64,000 bases of DNA, from assembly GCF_002770595.1 (NCBI RefSeq), contig NZ_CP022986.1, forward strand, positions 3,038,001-3,102,000, read 5' to 3'. Shown here piece by piece: positions 33,988 to 43,381 of the stretch. The translations under genes and the position numbers were made by a program. The DNA is from Chryseobacterium camelliae. Its GTDB lineage: Bacteria > Bacteroidota > Bacteroidia > Flavobacteriales > Weeksellaceae. How positions within the stretch are numbered: the first letter of the stretch is position 1; each line of letters opens with the position of its first letter. Below the pieces are notes generated by a model. The model had not been told where the DNA came from, searched no databases, and was given only the letters and a program-made list of their open reading frames with translations.

Positions 33988-34160
33988 AATATCATTTCTT
34001 TAGTTGTAAAAAGTACCTTTCAAACAGCATGCCACAAAAGCAGAGTGAAATAGTTTTTAACGTTTCCTGACCCTATTATAAAGCTTTTTTATTTGAGCTG
34101 AAGACAAGATCCTATGGCACAGAAATTGGCTTTTAGCATTCCATAATCCCGAATTATCCA

Positions 34161-34168
34161 TACCTTTG
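34161..34168 (+). promoter_or_regulatory. Possible -7 box (TACCTTTG) for mfd
   Basis: TACCTTTG fits TAnnTTTG, 61 bases before the preferred mfd ATG at 34230. A direct repeat GTTTCGGAA at 34182-34199 lies between them. Confidence 0.4.
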
Positions 34169-34229
34169 CCTCTGTCATACGGTTTCGGAAAGTTTCGGAA
34201 TCGCATTCTTGTTTATACCGATTTTATTT

Positions 34230-37200
34230 ATGCAGTTAAAAACCATCAATGAAAAGTTTCTTCCGTATCTCCTCCAGAAGGAGTTCGGAAAGGAAATTTT
34301 TAACCGGCTGGACACTCAAAATCATATTGCCGTAAAAGGAAATGCAGGATCTGCGGTTTCCGTTCTTACCGCTGAACTGTTCCTTACCTGTAAAAAGACA
34401 GTGCTATACCTGACTGATGATAAGGAGGATGCCCTCTACATCAATACTGAAATGGAAGGGCTGCTCGGAAAAGATAAAGTACTGTACTTTCCTGCCACTC
34501 ATCTTGAACCTTATCAGGTAGAAAAGACCCAGAATGCCAACCTGGTTTTACGGACAGAAGTATTGAATAAAATGAGTTCCGGGAAAACGCCGCGGGTAAT
34601 CGTTGCCTATATGGGCGCATTATCTGAAAAGGTACTGAAAAAGGAAGATTTCAAAGCCATTTCACATCACATAGAAGTTGGCAGCCAGCTTGATTTTGAT
34701 TTCGTGGACGAATTGCTGAACCATTACCATTTTCAGCAGACCGATTTCGTTTCCGAACCGGGAGAGTTTTCCGTACGGGGAGGAATTGTGGATGTTTTTT
34801 CATATTCCAATGAGCAGCCTTACCGGATTACATTTTTCGGCAATGAAGTAGAAAGCATCCGTACTTTTGATATCGAGACCCAGCTTTCCGTAGACAAGGT
34901 GAAGGAGTTCCAGCTCGTATCCAATATGAATTTTTCAGTGACCGGAAGCCGCGTTTCATTACTGCAGCTTTTGTCTGAGGATAGTTTCATCGTTTCTAAA
35001 AATGCAGTGGTGGGATTGGGTAAAATCAAGACCTTTTATGAAAAAGCCCTGGAGAAATACGGAACCCTGCATCAGGATATAGCCCACCGCGAACCTCAGG
35101 AACTCTTTATTTCCGATGAAGAATTCTTGTTTGATTACAAAAAGTTCCATACGATTGATTTCAGCAGTGTAGCTATAGACAGTATAAAAGATCAGTCTGA
35201 GGTCATTCTGGAGCAGACCGCTCAGCCTTCTTTCCATAAAAATTTCGAACTTCTGGCAGAAGATCTGGAAAAAAGGCAATCGGAAGGCTTTGATACCTGG
35301 ATCTCGTTCTCTACAGAAAAACAAAAAGAAAGGCTGGAGCTGATTTTTGAAGAACTGGAACGTGAAGTGCCCTTTAAAAGTTTCACGTCTGAACTGCATG
35401 AAGGATTCGTAGATAACAGCCAGAAGATCCTGATCTATACAGACCATCAGATTTTCGACCGCTACCAGCGGTACAAAGCCAAAAATACATTTGCCAAGTC
35501 TGAGCAGCTGACGCTTAAAGACCTGATGTCCCTTAAAATCGGGGATTATATTGCCCATATCGATCACGGGATCGGAAAATTCATGGGACTTGTAAAGGTA
35601 AACAATGACGGCAAGATCCAGGAATGCTTCAAACTCACCTATAAAAACGGTGACCTTTTATATGTAAGCATCCATTCCCTTCATAAAATTTCCAAATACA
35701 ACGGTCCGGAAGGCAGGGAGATTGTCCTTAGCAAACTCGGATCCCCTGCTTGGAAGTCTTTGAAGCAGAAAACAAAAGAAAAGGTAAAGCAGATTGCGTT
35801 CGACCTTATTAAATTATATGCCCAGAGAAAATCGGCTAAAGGATTTTCGTACTCCCAGGATTCCTACCTGCAGAATGAACTGGAAGCCAGTTTTATCTAT
35901 GAAGATACACCGGATCAGGAGAAAGCCACTATTGATGTAAAAAAGGATATGGAAGACTCCACGGTGATGGACAGGCTGGTGTGCGGCGATGTAGGATTCG
36001 GTAAAACCGAAGTGGCCATCCGGGCAGCATTTAAAGCGGCTACGGACGGAAAACAGGTTGCTGTACTGGTTCCTACTACCATCCTGGCTTTTCAGCATTA
36101 CAGGAGTTTCAGGGAACGGTTAAAGGATTTTCCGGTCAATATTTCGTATCTCAACCGTTTCAGGACGGCAAAACAGAAGTCTGAAACCCTGGCAGCCCTT
36201 AAAGACGGAAAAGTAGATATTGTCATCGGGACGCATCAGTTGGCTGGCAGCAGTGTCAAATTTAAAGATCTTGGCCTGCTCATCATTGATGAGGAACATA
36301 AATTCGGGGTTTCCGTAAAAGATAAGCTGAAGACCCTGAAAACCAATGTTGATACCCTGACGTTAACCGCCACGCCTATTCCAAGGACATTGCAGTTTTC
36401 TTTAATGGCCGCAAGAGACTTATCCGTTATCAAGACGCCACCGCCTAACCGGCAACCTGTAGATACGCAGCTGGTAGGTTTTAATGAAGAAATTATACGG
36501 GATGCTGTTTCCTATGAACTTCAAAGGGACGGGCAGGTATATTTTATCAACAACAGGGTGGAAAACCTGAAAGATATTGCAGGCCTGATCCAGCGCCTGG
36601 TGCCCGATGCAAAAGTCATTACCGGACACGGCCAGATGGAAGGGAAGCAGCTGGAAAAAAATGTCCTGGATTTTATGGAAGGAAAATACGATGTCCTGGT
36701 CTCTACTACTATCGTGGAAAGTGGCGTGGATGTTCCTAATGCCAATACCATTTTCATTAATGATGCCCACCGGTTCGGGATGGCAGACCTTCATCAGATG
36801 AGGGGAAGGGTAGGACGAAGCAACAGGAAAGCTTTCTGTTACCTGATTACCCCTCCTTATGATATGATGACTGCCGATGCCAGAAAGAGGCTCGAAGCCA
36901 TTGAACAGTTTTCAGATCTGGGAAGCGGTTTCCAGATCGCCATGAAAGACCTGGAAATACGGGGGGCCGGAGACCTGTTAGGTGCTGAACAAAGCGGATT
37001 CATCAATGAGATGGGCTTTGAGACCTATCAGAAGCTGATGCAGGAAGCCCTTGAGGAACTGAAGGATGATGAAAATTTTGAAAACCTTTTTGAAAACGAA
37101 GAAGACCGTCAGAAACTTTTCAAAAGCACTAAAGATGTCAACATTGATACTGACCTTGAACTGATGCTTCCGGATTCCTATATTTCCAACACCGAAGAAA

Positions 37201-37598
37201 GGCTTTTGCTGTATCAGAAAATTGCCGAAATTGATAATGAAAAAGACCTTCAGAAATTTGAGCATGAACTGAAGGACCGTTTCGGAGCATTACCGAAAGA
37301 AGCCGTGAATCTCCTTAAGAGTGTTTCCCTGAAATGGCTGGCCTCAGATATCGGCTTCGAAAGGATCGTGATGAAGAATGGTATTTTCCTGGGTTATTTC
37401 CCGGCAAACCCTCAGGACAAATTTTATCAGACCGATAAATTCAGGCATATCATCAGTTATCTTACCCAGAACCCTGCTGAGGCACAACTGAAAGAAAAGG
37501 TAACCAAAGATGGAAATCACCTGATGATGAGAAAAGATAAGATTAAAAATGTGGATGAGGTGAATACCCTGCTGAAATCTATTCTTCAGACCAAATAA
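34230..37598 (+). CDS. mfd: Transcription-repair coupling factor
   Basis: 1122 residues from the ATG at 34230; an in-frame TTG seven codons earlier is less likely. UvrB-homology region in the first third (LYLTDDKEDALYIN, PATHLEPYQVEK, and EPGEFSVRGGIVDVFSY), RNA-polymerase-interacting CarD-like domain (LKIGDYIAHIDHGIGKFMG), SF2 helicase core with Walker A GDVGFGKTEVA, DEEH box, TATPIPRT, GRVGRS, then the C-terminal TRCF domain. It removes RNA polymerase stalled at DNA damage and recruits nucleotide-excision repair. Followed by a strong terminator. Confidence 0.97.
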   Translation: MQLKTINEKFLPYLLQKEFGKEIFNRLDTQNHIAVKGNAGSAVSVLTAELFLTCKKTVLYLTDDKEDALYINTEMEGLLGKDKVLYFPATHLEPYQVEKTQNANLVLRTEVLNKMSSGKTPRVIVAYMGALSEKVLKKEDFKAISHHIEVGSQLDFDFVDELLNHYHFQQTDFVSEPGEFSVRGGIVDVFSYSNEQPYRITFFGNEVESIRTFDIETQLSVDKVKEFQLVSNMNFSVTGSRVSLLQLLSEDSFIVSKNAVVGLGKIKTFYEKALEKYGTLHQDIAHREPQELFISDEEFLFDYKKFHTIDFSSVAIDSIKDQSEVILEQTAQPSFHKNFELLAEDLEKRQSEGFDTWISFSTEKQKERLELIFEELEREVPFKSFTSELHEGFVDNSQKILIYTDHQIFDRYQRYKAKNTFAKSEQLTLKDLMSLKIGDYIAHIDHGIGKFMGLVKVNNDGKIQECFKLTYKNGDLLYVSIHSLHKISKYNGPEGREIVLSKLGSPAWKSLKQKTKEKVKQIAFDLIKLYAQRKSAKGFSYSQDSYLQNELEASFIYEDTPDQEKATIDVKKDMEDSTVMDRLVCGDVGFGKTEVAIRAAFKAATDGKQVAVLVPTTILAFQHYRSFRERLKDFPVNISYLNRFRTAKQKSETLAALKDGKVDIVIGTHQLAGSSVKFKDLGLLIIDEEHKFGVSVKDKLKTLKTNVDTLTLTATPIPRTLQFSLMAARDLSVIKTPPPNRQPVDTQLVGFNEEIIRDAVSYELQRDGQVYFINNRVENLKDIAGLIQRLVPDAKVITGHGQMEGKQLEKNVLDFMEGKYDVLVSTTIVESGVDVPNANTIFINDAHRFGMADLHQMRGRVGRSNRKAFCYLITPPYDMMTADARKRLEAIEQFSDLGSGFQIAMKDLEIRGAGDLLGAEQSGFINEMGFETYQKLMQEALEELKDDENFENLFENEEDRQKLFKSTKDVNIDTDLELMLPDSYISNTEERLLLYQKIAEIDNEKDLQKFEHELKDRFGALPKEAVNLLKSVSLKWLASDIGFERIVMKNGIFLGYFPANPQDKFYQTDKFRHIISYLTQNPAEAQLKEKVTKDGNHLMMRKDKIKNVDEVNTLLKSILQTK

Positions 37599-37642
37599 CA
37601 GGCTACGGTTTTATTTTAGAAAGCCCATTGAAAATACATTGC

Positions 37643-37680
37643 AGATCACGTGAAATAAATTCTTCACGTGATCTTTCTTT
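37643..37680 (+). terminator. Terminator after mfd
   Basis: Perfect 12-bp stem AGATCACGTGAA (37643-37654) / TTCACGTGATCT (37663-37674), 8-base loop, followed by TTCTTTT. Confidence 0.88.
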
Positions 37681-37823
37681 TCGGTAAAACAATTATTCGG
37701 TATAACTCTACCAAATCAATAGGCTCATTATATATTTTGAATTTATTAATGTTTTTTTTTGCGCTTTTTTCATTTAATGGGGTGTATTTTTATTAAATCG
37801 ATTTTATATAAGATAATTTTTTT

Positions 37824-37831
37824 TATATTTG
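37824..37831 (+). promoter_or_regulatory. -7 box (TATATTTG) for the first tandem lipoprotein gene
   Basis: TATATTTG fits TAnnTTTG and ends 22 bases before the ATG at 37854. Confidence 0.5.
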
Positions 37832-37853
37832 GTGGCAATGAAAATTAACATCT

Positions 37854-38726
37854 ATGACAAACAATTATTTCCTGAGAATTTTTGCGATTCTTACCCTTGG
37901 TTTTTTTATTTCCTGTGATAATACCACAGATGACCCGCCTAATCAGAATAAAAATAGTTCATCCTCTTCATCATCTCCGGGTGGCAGCGGTATTACAGGT
38001 CCCAGGATTCTTGAAAAAGTTAACATAGGAAACACCACTGTAGAGGAGTATAGCAGTACTTCCGGAGTTTTGTACCAGGCGGTTATCAGGGATAACTCCA
38101 GTTCAGATGCTATAACTGCCACATTAACATACAATAATAATAAGGTTGCCAAAATAAAATATATCGATAATAAGCCGACCCATGTTATCGACCATACCTA
38201 CCTGCTTACTTACACCAATGGTAAGATTACTTCCATGTCGCTGGATAATCCTGCTTTCAACATAAACAATCACAGTGATTTCACTATTTTTTATGATTCA
38301 AACGGGCAGCTGTACCGTATTGTGGAAAAGAAAAAATTGGGAGGAAGCAGCGTATATACCCACTATATTGAAGATAAATTTACCTTTGCTTCTACCAATA
38401 TAGCCAAGGTAGAGCATACGACCATGTTAATGGATAATAATACGCCGGATCCTACAACGGCTTCCACTATAGCATATGCGTATGATTCTTATGACAGCAA
38501 AATCAATCCTTATACGACGCTTCCGAAAGAATATCTTATGGTGACCGGAGTTTTGATGGCTCAGATTAATTTTTATATGCTTTCCAGCAATAATGTCGGG
38601 AATATTACGATCCAGAGTCCTGTAGGTCCGGCGATACCGGTTCCTAAAACCTATCTTTATGATGCTCAAAATTATCCCGTATCTGACCAGACCCAAAGTG
38701 TAAAATATCTTTATAAAGCATTATAA
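37854..38726 (+). CDS. Lipoprotein, tandem paralogue 1
   Basis: 290 residues. Lipobox at LGFFISC, then a Ser-rich linker (SSSSSSS) and a beta-rich body with short strand repeats (ATLTYNNNKVAKIKYID, YLLTYTNGKITSM, FTIFYDSNGQLYRIVE) like YD-repeat-type or DUF4595-like Bacteroidota proteins. It ends YLYDAQNYPVSDQTQSVKYLYKAL. The neighbouring gene at 38825 has the same layout and end motif, so the two arose by duplication. Function unknown; expected at the outer membrane or cell surface. Confidence 0.78.
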   Translation: MTNNYFLRIFAILTLGFFISCDNTTDDPPNQNKNSSSSSSSPGGSGITGPRILEKVNIGNTTVEEYSSTSGVLYQAVIRDNSSSDAITATLTYNNNKVAKIKYIDNKPTHVIDHTYLLTYTNGKITSMSLDNPAFNINNHSDFTIFYDSNGQLYRIVEKKKLGGSSVYTHYIEDKFTFASTNIAKVEHTTMLMDNNTPDPTTASTIAYAYDSYDSKINPYTTLPKEYLMVTGVLMAQINFYMLSSNNVGNITIQSPVGPAIPVPKTYLYDAQNYPVSDQTQSVKYLYKAL

Positions 38727-38743
38727 TGGTTTTTGATTGCAAT

Positions 38744-38774
38744 TTTTACCGTAAAACAGGCGGTAAAATATTTT
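38744..38774 (+). terminator. Terminator between the tandem lipoprotein genes
   Basis: TTTTACCG (38744-38751) / CGGTAAAA (38761-38768), 9-base loop, followed by TATTTTG. Confidence 0.65.
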
Positions 38775-38800
38775 GTATTCAAAAAAAAGTTATATTTTTG
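38773..38800 (+). promoter_or_regulatory. Promoter with -33 TTG and -7 TATTTTTG for the second tandem lipoprotein gene
   Basis: TTG (38773-38775), 17 bases, then TATTTTTG (38793-38800) fit the Bacteroidota -33/-7 pattern. The box ends 24 bases before the ATG at 38825. Confidence 0.65.
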
Positions 38801-38824
38801 ACCGAATAAATAATCCCTTAAGGA

Positions 38825-39751
38825 ATGAAACGACTCTTTTACTTTATTTTATTGCTGGCCGGTCTTTCTGCCGTGCATTCTTGTAAAGATCTGCTGGATG
38901 AAAATGGCGATCCCCTGTTGGATATCAATGAAAATACAGGGCTGAACGGACCTAGAGCATTGTTCAGAGAGATCACGGATTCAGATACGCTGGCAGAATA
39001 TCATTACAACGGGTCGTTACTGTCCAGGGTGATCACGGACAGCGCTTCTATAACCGATGTGATGTGGAGCGGAGATAAAATAAGCAAAATCACCTTTAAA
39101 GGTTTCCTGGATCTGGACGGAGACGGAGATTTAGATAAAGACAGCATCTCTTATACCCAGCTTTTTACCTACGGGAACAGCGGGAAACTGGAAACGATCT
39201 CAGAGAACAGGTCATTCTTTAAGAGAACTACCGTGCCACCGTCTACCACGCCGGGGCCACAGACTTTGTACAAGAAAACAAAATCGCTTTATACACTTAA
39301 GTATGCAACAGCGACCAGCAAGCTGGATTCCATTATCATGAGAAACGGTCCGGATGCTCCGGGAACCATCGGTTTCCAGGATTATTCGAAAACAAAATAT
39401 GAGTACCTGGGAGATAATATTTCAAAGGTCACCAGAAAATACGGCCCTCTTAACGGAAGTGCTTTCGGAAGTGTTCTTACGGCTTATTCTTATGAGTATA
39501 CCAATTATGACGATAAGATCAGCCCTTTTACACTGATTCCTTTCGGGTATAAAATTTCAAGGATCCTATCTACGGAAAGAAATGATATTGAAAGCAGTAT
39601 GCTTTCCCCGAACAGTCCGAAAAGATTGTCCATTACCGATCTGATGACTCCTGTTCCGGCACCGGTTATATTCTCTACAGACTATAATTACGATGCTCAG
39701 AGCTATATGAAGAAAGGCTTCGGAGTCAATTATATTTACAAACCACTGTAA
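38825..39751 (+). CDS. Lipoprotein, tandem paralogue 2
   Basis: 308 residues. Lipobox LSAVHSC near residue 20, acidic start of the mature protein (KDLLDENGDPLLDINENTG), then GPRALFREITDSDTLAEYHYNG, matching GPRILEKVNIGNTTVEEYSS in the preceding gene. Later matches: YTNYDDKISPFTLIPFGY against YDSYDSKINPYTTLPKEY, and NYDAQSYMKKGFGVNYIYKPL at the end. An acidic DLDGDGDLDKDS stretch resembles a Ca-binding dockerin or thrombospondin-type loop (about 97-109). Function unknown. Confidence 0.78.
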   Translation: MKRLFYFILLLAGLSAVHSCKDLLDENGDPLLDINENTGLNGPRALFREITDSDTLAEYHYNGSLLSRVITDSASITDVMWSGDKISKITFKGFLDLDGDGDLDKDSISYTQLFTYGNSGKLETISENRSFFKRTTVPPSTTPGPQTLYKKTKSLYTLKYATATSKLDSIIMRNGPDAPGTIGFQDYSKTKYEYLGDNISKVTRKYGPLNGSAFGSVLTAYSYEYTNYDDKISPFTLIPFGYKISRILSTERNDIESSMLSPNSPKRLSITDLMTPVPAPVIFSTDYNYDAQSYMKKGFGVNYIYKPL

Positions 39752-39773
39752 AACGATTTTCAAAAATATCAAG

Positions 39774-39801
39774 ACTCAATCCTTACAGGGTTGAGTTTTT
39801 T
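39774..39801 (+). terminator. Terminator after the second tandem lipoprotein gene
   Basis: ACTCAATCC (39774-39782) / GGGTTGAGT (39788-39796) with one G-T pair, 5-base loop, followed by a T run. Confidence 0.82.
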
Positions 39802-39821
39802 ATTTATATACCGTAATTTTG
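39791..39821 (+). promoter_or_regulatory. Promoter with -33 TTG and -7 TAATTTTG for pth
   Basis: TTG (39791-39793), 20 bases, then TAATTTTG (39814-39821), which ends 14 bases before the pth ATG at 39836. The -33 element sits within the preceding terminator stem. Confidence 0.6.
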
Positions 39822-39835
39822 CAAAAAATTTCTTC

Positions 39836-40399
39836 ATGAAATATCTCATTGTCGGACTCGGTAATAAAGGTGCTGAATACGAAAATACAAGACATAATAT
39901 AGGTTTCAAGGTAGCGGATAAAATTGCGGAAACCCTGGAAACTTCTTTTAATACGACCAACTTCGGCTGGATGGCAGACGGGAAATACAAGGGAAGAAGA
40001 GTACTGGTGCTAAAGCCCGATACGTACATGAACCTTTCCGGGAATGCCGTAAAATACTGGATGCAAAAGGAAAACATTCCCCTGGAGAATATACTGATTA
40101 TTACTGATGATCTTGCGCTGCCATTCGGAACCCTGCGTTTGAAAGGGAAAGGGTCGGATGCCGGGCACAATGGACTGAAAAACATTAATGAAGTTCTTCA
40201 TACCCAGAATTATGCACGCCTCCGCTTCGGGATTTCGGCAGATTTTTCAGAGGGAAGGCAGGTAGATTATGTGCTGGGAACCTGGAACGGGGAAGAATCG
40301 GAAAAACTCCAGGAAAGGATAGAGCAGTTTACCAAAGCCTCCCTGTCATTTGTCTTTGCAGGCATCAACAATACCATGTCTTCATTTAACGGGAAATAA
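39836..40399 (+). CDS. pth: Peptidyl-tRNA hydrolase
   Basis: 187 residues from the ATG at 39836 (MKYLIVGLGNKG); a start further upstream would run through the promoter box. Active-site residues: Asn10 in GLGNKG, catalytic His20 in NTRHNIGF, the substrate-binding YMNLSG, the catalytic Asp in DDLALPFG, and Asn in GHNGLKNI. It frees tRNA from peptidyl-tRNA that drops off the ribosome. Usual length. It converges with the next gene. Confidence 0.96.
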   Translation: MKYLIVGLGNKGAEYENTRHNIGFKVADKIAETLETSFNTTNFGWMADGKYKGRRVLVLKPDTYMNLSGNAVKYWMQKENIPLENILIITDDLALPFGTLRLKGKGSDAGHNGLKNINEVLHTQNYARLRFGISADFSEGRQVDYVLGTWNGEESEKLQERIEQFTKASLSFVFAGINNTMSSFNGK

Positions 40400-40447
40400 T
40401 CTTCCACAGATCATAAAGCGGAAATAATTTCTTACGATAAAATCAGA

Positions 40448-40867
40448 CTATTGTGACACCATCATATTTTTAACGATTTTCTTTTCCAGAAAGTTCCGTT
40501 CGCTTGGGGTGAAGCGGTAGTTATGTTCCTGTTCAAGAAGCTCAAGAGGAGCGGTCTGGCTGTCATCGGGTTTCCAGGTGATGATCAGGACTGCATTGGG
40601 CCTTGCACTGACATCTTTACCGGAAAACGTAAATAAAGTGCTTGGCAGCGTGTTTTCTTCCTCCGGACGGATGTCAGATTTGGCTTTGGCCGGCTGCAGC
40701 TGTGCCATATCTTTGAGAAGCAGCGAAAAAGGCTTGCCTATATATTTCTCTTTATTGGTTTCAAACCTTTTCAGGTATCCCAAAGTATCTTTCACCGGTT
40801 TCTGGGCAGATAAAAGCCCGGAAAATACCAGCAGTATAATAAGAAGAATGTTTGTCTGTAGTTTCAT
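40448..40867 (-). CDS. Small secreted protein, unknown function
   Basis: 139 residues with a signal peptide (MKLQTNILLIILLVFSGLLSAQ). The mature part begins KPVKDTLGYLKRFETNKEKYIGKPFSLLL and contains a predicted sheet (AVLIITWKPDD) before a charged, helix-like C-terminus (ERNFLEKKIVKNMMVSQ). The KPFSxLLKDM pattern is seen in other short exported Bacteroidota proteins, but no family name is known to me. It stands alone, convergent with pth. Confidence 0.75.
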   Translation of the reverse strand: MKLQTNILLIILLVFSGLLSAQKPVKDTLGYLKRFETNKEKYIGKPFSLLLKDMAQLQPAKAKSDIRPEEENTLPSTLFTFSGKDVSARPNAVLIITWKPDDSQTAPLELLEQEHNYRFTPSERNFLEKKIVKNMMVSQ

Positions 40868-40938
40868 GACGCAGGATCATTTAATCTCCTGTCAAAAATA
40901 ATCATTTCAGAATATATAGCGGACGTATATTTTTTATA

Positions 40939-40973
40939 ATTGATGATTGATGATTGATGATTGATGATTGATG
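40939..40973. repeat. Five tandem ATTGATG heptamers
   Basis: Five exact head-to-tail copies of ATTGATG between 40939 and 40973, in the gap upstream of the secreted-protein gene at 40448-40867. The heptamer word recurs in the inverted repeat at 5413-5464. Confidence 0.9.
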
Positions 40974-41003
40974 CACCTTATTAAATTTCAGGGAGGCTGC
41001 AAT

Positions 41004-41030
41004 ATAAAAGGCCGCCGGATCCCGGCGGCC
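41004..41030 (-). terminator. Terminator of the carbonic anhydrase-SulP operon
   Basis: Perfect 9-bp GC-rich stem GGCCGCCGG (41010-41018) / CCGGCGGCC (41022-41030), 3-base loop; TTTTATATT follows on the reverse strand. Confidence 0.88.
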
Positions 41031-41112
41031 TGGTGATGTAACTTTACATCAATTTATCTAACTATAACATAATATTACATCCAGCCTTGATGACGGCTGA
41101 ACGAATCATTTT

Positions 41113-41748
41113 CTATAACCAGCTTACCATTCCTGTTTCTACATCGTAGTTGGCTCCCACAATTTTAATTTTACCTTCCTTTTCAAGGTTTCTCAGTGTT
41201 GAGCTCTGCTTACGGATGTCTTCAATGGCATGTTTTACATTCTGGTGGTTCAGCCTTTCAAGAAGATCGCTGTTCGCGGAAGAATGCTCTTCTCCGTCTT
41301 TGATCACTTCTTTGATAATCGGGCTGAAATGATTGATCAGGTGATTAAGGTTATCCATTCCCATGCCCTCAATCTGGGCTGCATCCAGTCCGCCTTTTAA
41401 TGCCCCGCATTTCGTGTGTCCCAGGACAACAACTAATTTGGACCCTGCTACATTACAGCCGAACTCCATAGATCCCAGAATATCCTGGTTAACGAAGTTA
41501 CCCGCAATCCTGATGCTGAAAATATCCCCAAGACCCTGGTCAAAGATGAGCTCAGCAGACGTACGGCTGTCTATACAGCTCAATACCACCGCAAACGGCC
41601 ATTGACCTTCACGGGTTGCATTCACCTGCTCCAGAAGATCTCTGTTGGCTTTAAGGTTATTGACAAATCTCTGGTTACCTTCTTTTAAAAATTCCAGTGC
41701 TCTTTCAGGACTGATGGTCGACTGTGTTTCGTGTGTATGTGCTTTCAT
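41113..41748 (-). CDS. Beta-class carbonic anhydrase (second copy of the operon)
   Basis: 211 residues. Zinc ligands and the active-site dyad: Cys58, Asp60 and Arg62 in SCIDSRTSAE, then His111 and Cys114 in GHTKCGAL. It interconverts CO2 and bicarbonate. The N-terminal 20 residues (HTHETQSTISPERALEF) show no signal peptide, so it should be cytoplasmic. It is the last gene of the SulP operon, 40 bases after the transporter, so it may balance the imported or exported bicarbonate. It differs clearly from the Can-type copy at 43846. Confidence 0.94.
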   Translation of the reverse strand: MKAHTHETQSTISPERALEFLKEGNQRFVNNLKANRDLLEQVNATREGQWPFAVVLSCIDSRTSAELIFDQGLGDIFSIRIAGNFVNQDILGSMEFGCNVAGSKLVVVLGHTKCGALKGGLDAAQIEGMGMDNLNHLINHFSPIIKEVIKDGEEHSSANSDLLERLNHQNVKHAIEDIRKQSSTLRNLEKEGKIKIVGANYDVETGMVSWL

Positions 41749-41788
41749 ATAATTCTATTTATTTTTATTAATCTATTACCTAAAGTAT

Positions 41789-43381
41789 TTACATTGCCCT
41801 TTTATGGGTCACTACAATATGGGAATCTTCATTCCTCTCATAGTCTCTGTACGATGTTTTGAAACCGAGAAGTTCTACGGTAATATCTTCTTCCCTGGCA
41901 CGGATATTGGCAAAATCCTGGATCATTTCAAGGACATCCGTTGCAATATACGAGGTTTCTCTGGCATCAATCGTTACCGCAGAATTTGGCTTGATATTTT
42001 TCAATGTTTTCTTAATAGCAGCTTTATTGAGGAATGAAACTTCCTCAGAAAGCCTGATCATGATTCCGTCTGCATCATTCAGCTTTTCACGGCTCAGGTA
42101 ATATGCCCGCTTCATATTTCCCTGCAGGATATAAAATACCGAGATCGCTAATCCAATCCCTACACCTTTCAGCAAATCTGTTGCCACTACGGCCACTACT
42201 GTTGCCAGAAAAGGAATGAACTGGAACTTTCCTAAATGCCAGAAGTGCCTGAACGTAGCCGGTTTAGCCAGCTTGTATCCTACCAGCAGCAATACTGCAG
42301 CCAATGTGGCAAAGGGTATCAAATTTAATATGGCAGGGATGGAAAGTACGCATAACAACAGCAATATACCATGAATAATGGTCGAGAGCTTTGATGTAGC
42401 TCCTGCATTGGCATTGGCTGAACTTCTCACAACAACTGAAGTCATGGGAAGGCCGCCGATGAATGAGCTGATCAGATTCCCGATTCCCTGGGCTTTCAGT
42501 TCGAGGTTGGTATCGGTAATTCTCCTCTGCTGATCCAACCTGTCTGAAGCCTCGATGCAAAGCAGGGTTTCAATGGAGGCCACTACGGCAATGGTAGCTC
42601 CTGTAATCCATACTTTAGCATTCATAAAACCTGAAAAATCAGGAAGCGTCACAAAATTTTTAAAGTCATCAACAGATTTCGGAACCGGCAGCGAAACCAG
42701 ATGCTTTGGGCCGATGGCCAGCGAACTTCCGGAGAGCTTAAACAGTTCATTTAAGATAATGCCCGCAACTACAGCTACCAGGGCGCCCGGAAGCATTTTG
42801 ATCCTTCTGAGCACATACACTTTATCCCATGCAATCAGTATGGCAATCGAAAACAGGGTGACAATAACGGCACCCGGATGGATGGCTCCTAAAAGTTCCG
42901 TAAAATACCCAAAATTCAGCCCGTTGTCGAAAATGGATTCGTGCCCCTCATAATCCTTATCAAAACCTACTGCATGAGGGATCTGTTTTAAAATAATGAT
43001 GATCCCGATGGCGGCAAGCATGCCCTCAATGACATTATTGGGGAAATAATTGGAAATGCTTCCGGCCCGGATAAATCCTAAAACCAACTGAATCATCCCT
43101 GCTATGATCCCTGCGCATAGAAAAATATTAAAGGCTCCCAGATCCGTAATGGCCGTAAGGACAATAGCTGTTAATCCTGCTGCGGGTCCGGAGACCGATA
43201 TATTAGAGTTGCTGATGAACCCTACCACCAGGCCACCCACAATGCCTGCGATGATTCCTGATAAAGGCGGTGCGCCCGATGCCAGGGCAATTCCCAGGCA
43301 AAGCGGGAGTGCTACCAGGAATACAACGAGCCCTGAAGGGAAATTCTCCTTGATTCCTCCGATAAATGATGTCTTTTTCAT
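41789..43381 (-). CDS. SulP-family anion transporter with STAS domain
   Basis: 530 residues. About 12-14 membrane segments over residues 1-440 (FPSGLVVFLVALPLCLGIALASG, ISVSGPAAGLTAIVL, SSFIGGLPMTSVVVRSSANANAGATSKLS) followed by a cytoplasmic STAS-like domain (about 460-530, VTIDARETSYIATDVLEMIQDF). SulP proteins carry sulfate, bicarbonate or other anions; those encoded next to carbonic anhydrase, as in cyanobacterial BicA-like systems, often carry bicarbonate. That specificity is inferred from context here. Confidence 0.92.
   Translation of the reverse strand: MKKTSFIGGIKENFPSGLVVFLVALPLCLGIALASGAPPLSGIIAGIVGGLVVGFISNSNISVSGPAAGLTAIVLTAITDLGAFNIFLCAGIIAGMIQLVLGFIRAGSISNYFPNNVIEGMLAAIGIIIILKQIPHAVGFDKDYEGHESIFDNGLNFGYFTELLGAIHPGAVIVTLFSIAILIAWDKVYVLRRIKMLPGALVAVVAGIILNELFKLSGSSLAIGPKHLVSLPVPKSVDDFKNFVTLPDFSGFMNAKVWITGATIAVVASIETLLCIEASDRLDQQRRITDTNLELKAQGIGNLISSFIGGLPMTSVVVRSSANANAGATSKLSTIIHGILLLLCVLSIPAILNLIPFATLAAVLLLVGYKLAKPATFRHFWHLGKFQFIPFLATVVAVVATDLLKGVGIGLAISVFYILQGNMKRAYYLSREKLNDADGIMIRLSEEVSFLNKAAIKKTLKNIKPNSAVTIDARETSYIATDVLEMIQDFANIRAREEDITVELLGFKTSYRDYERNEDSHIVVTHKRAM

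Noticed and set aside
34959..35567. Reverse open frame of 202 codons
   Set aside because: Antisense to the UvrB-homology and CarD-like regions of mfd; hydrophobic residue pattern is a shadow.
40939..40973. Heptamer array considered as a CRISPR
   Set aside because: The copies are head to tail without spacers, and no cas genes are nearby.
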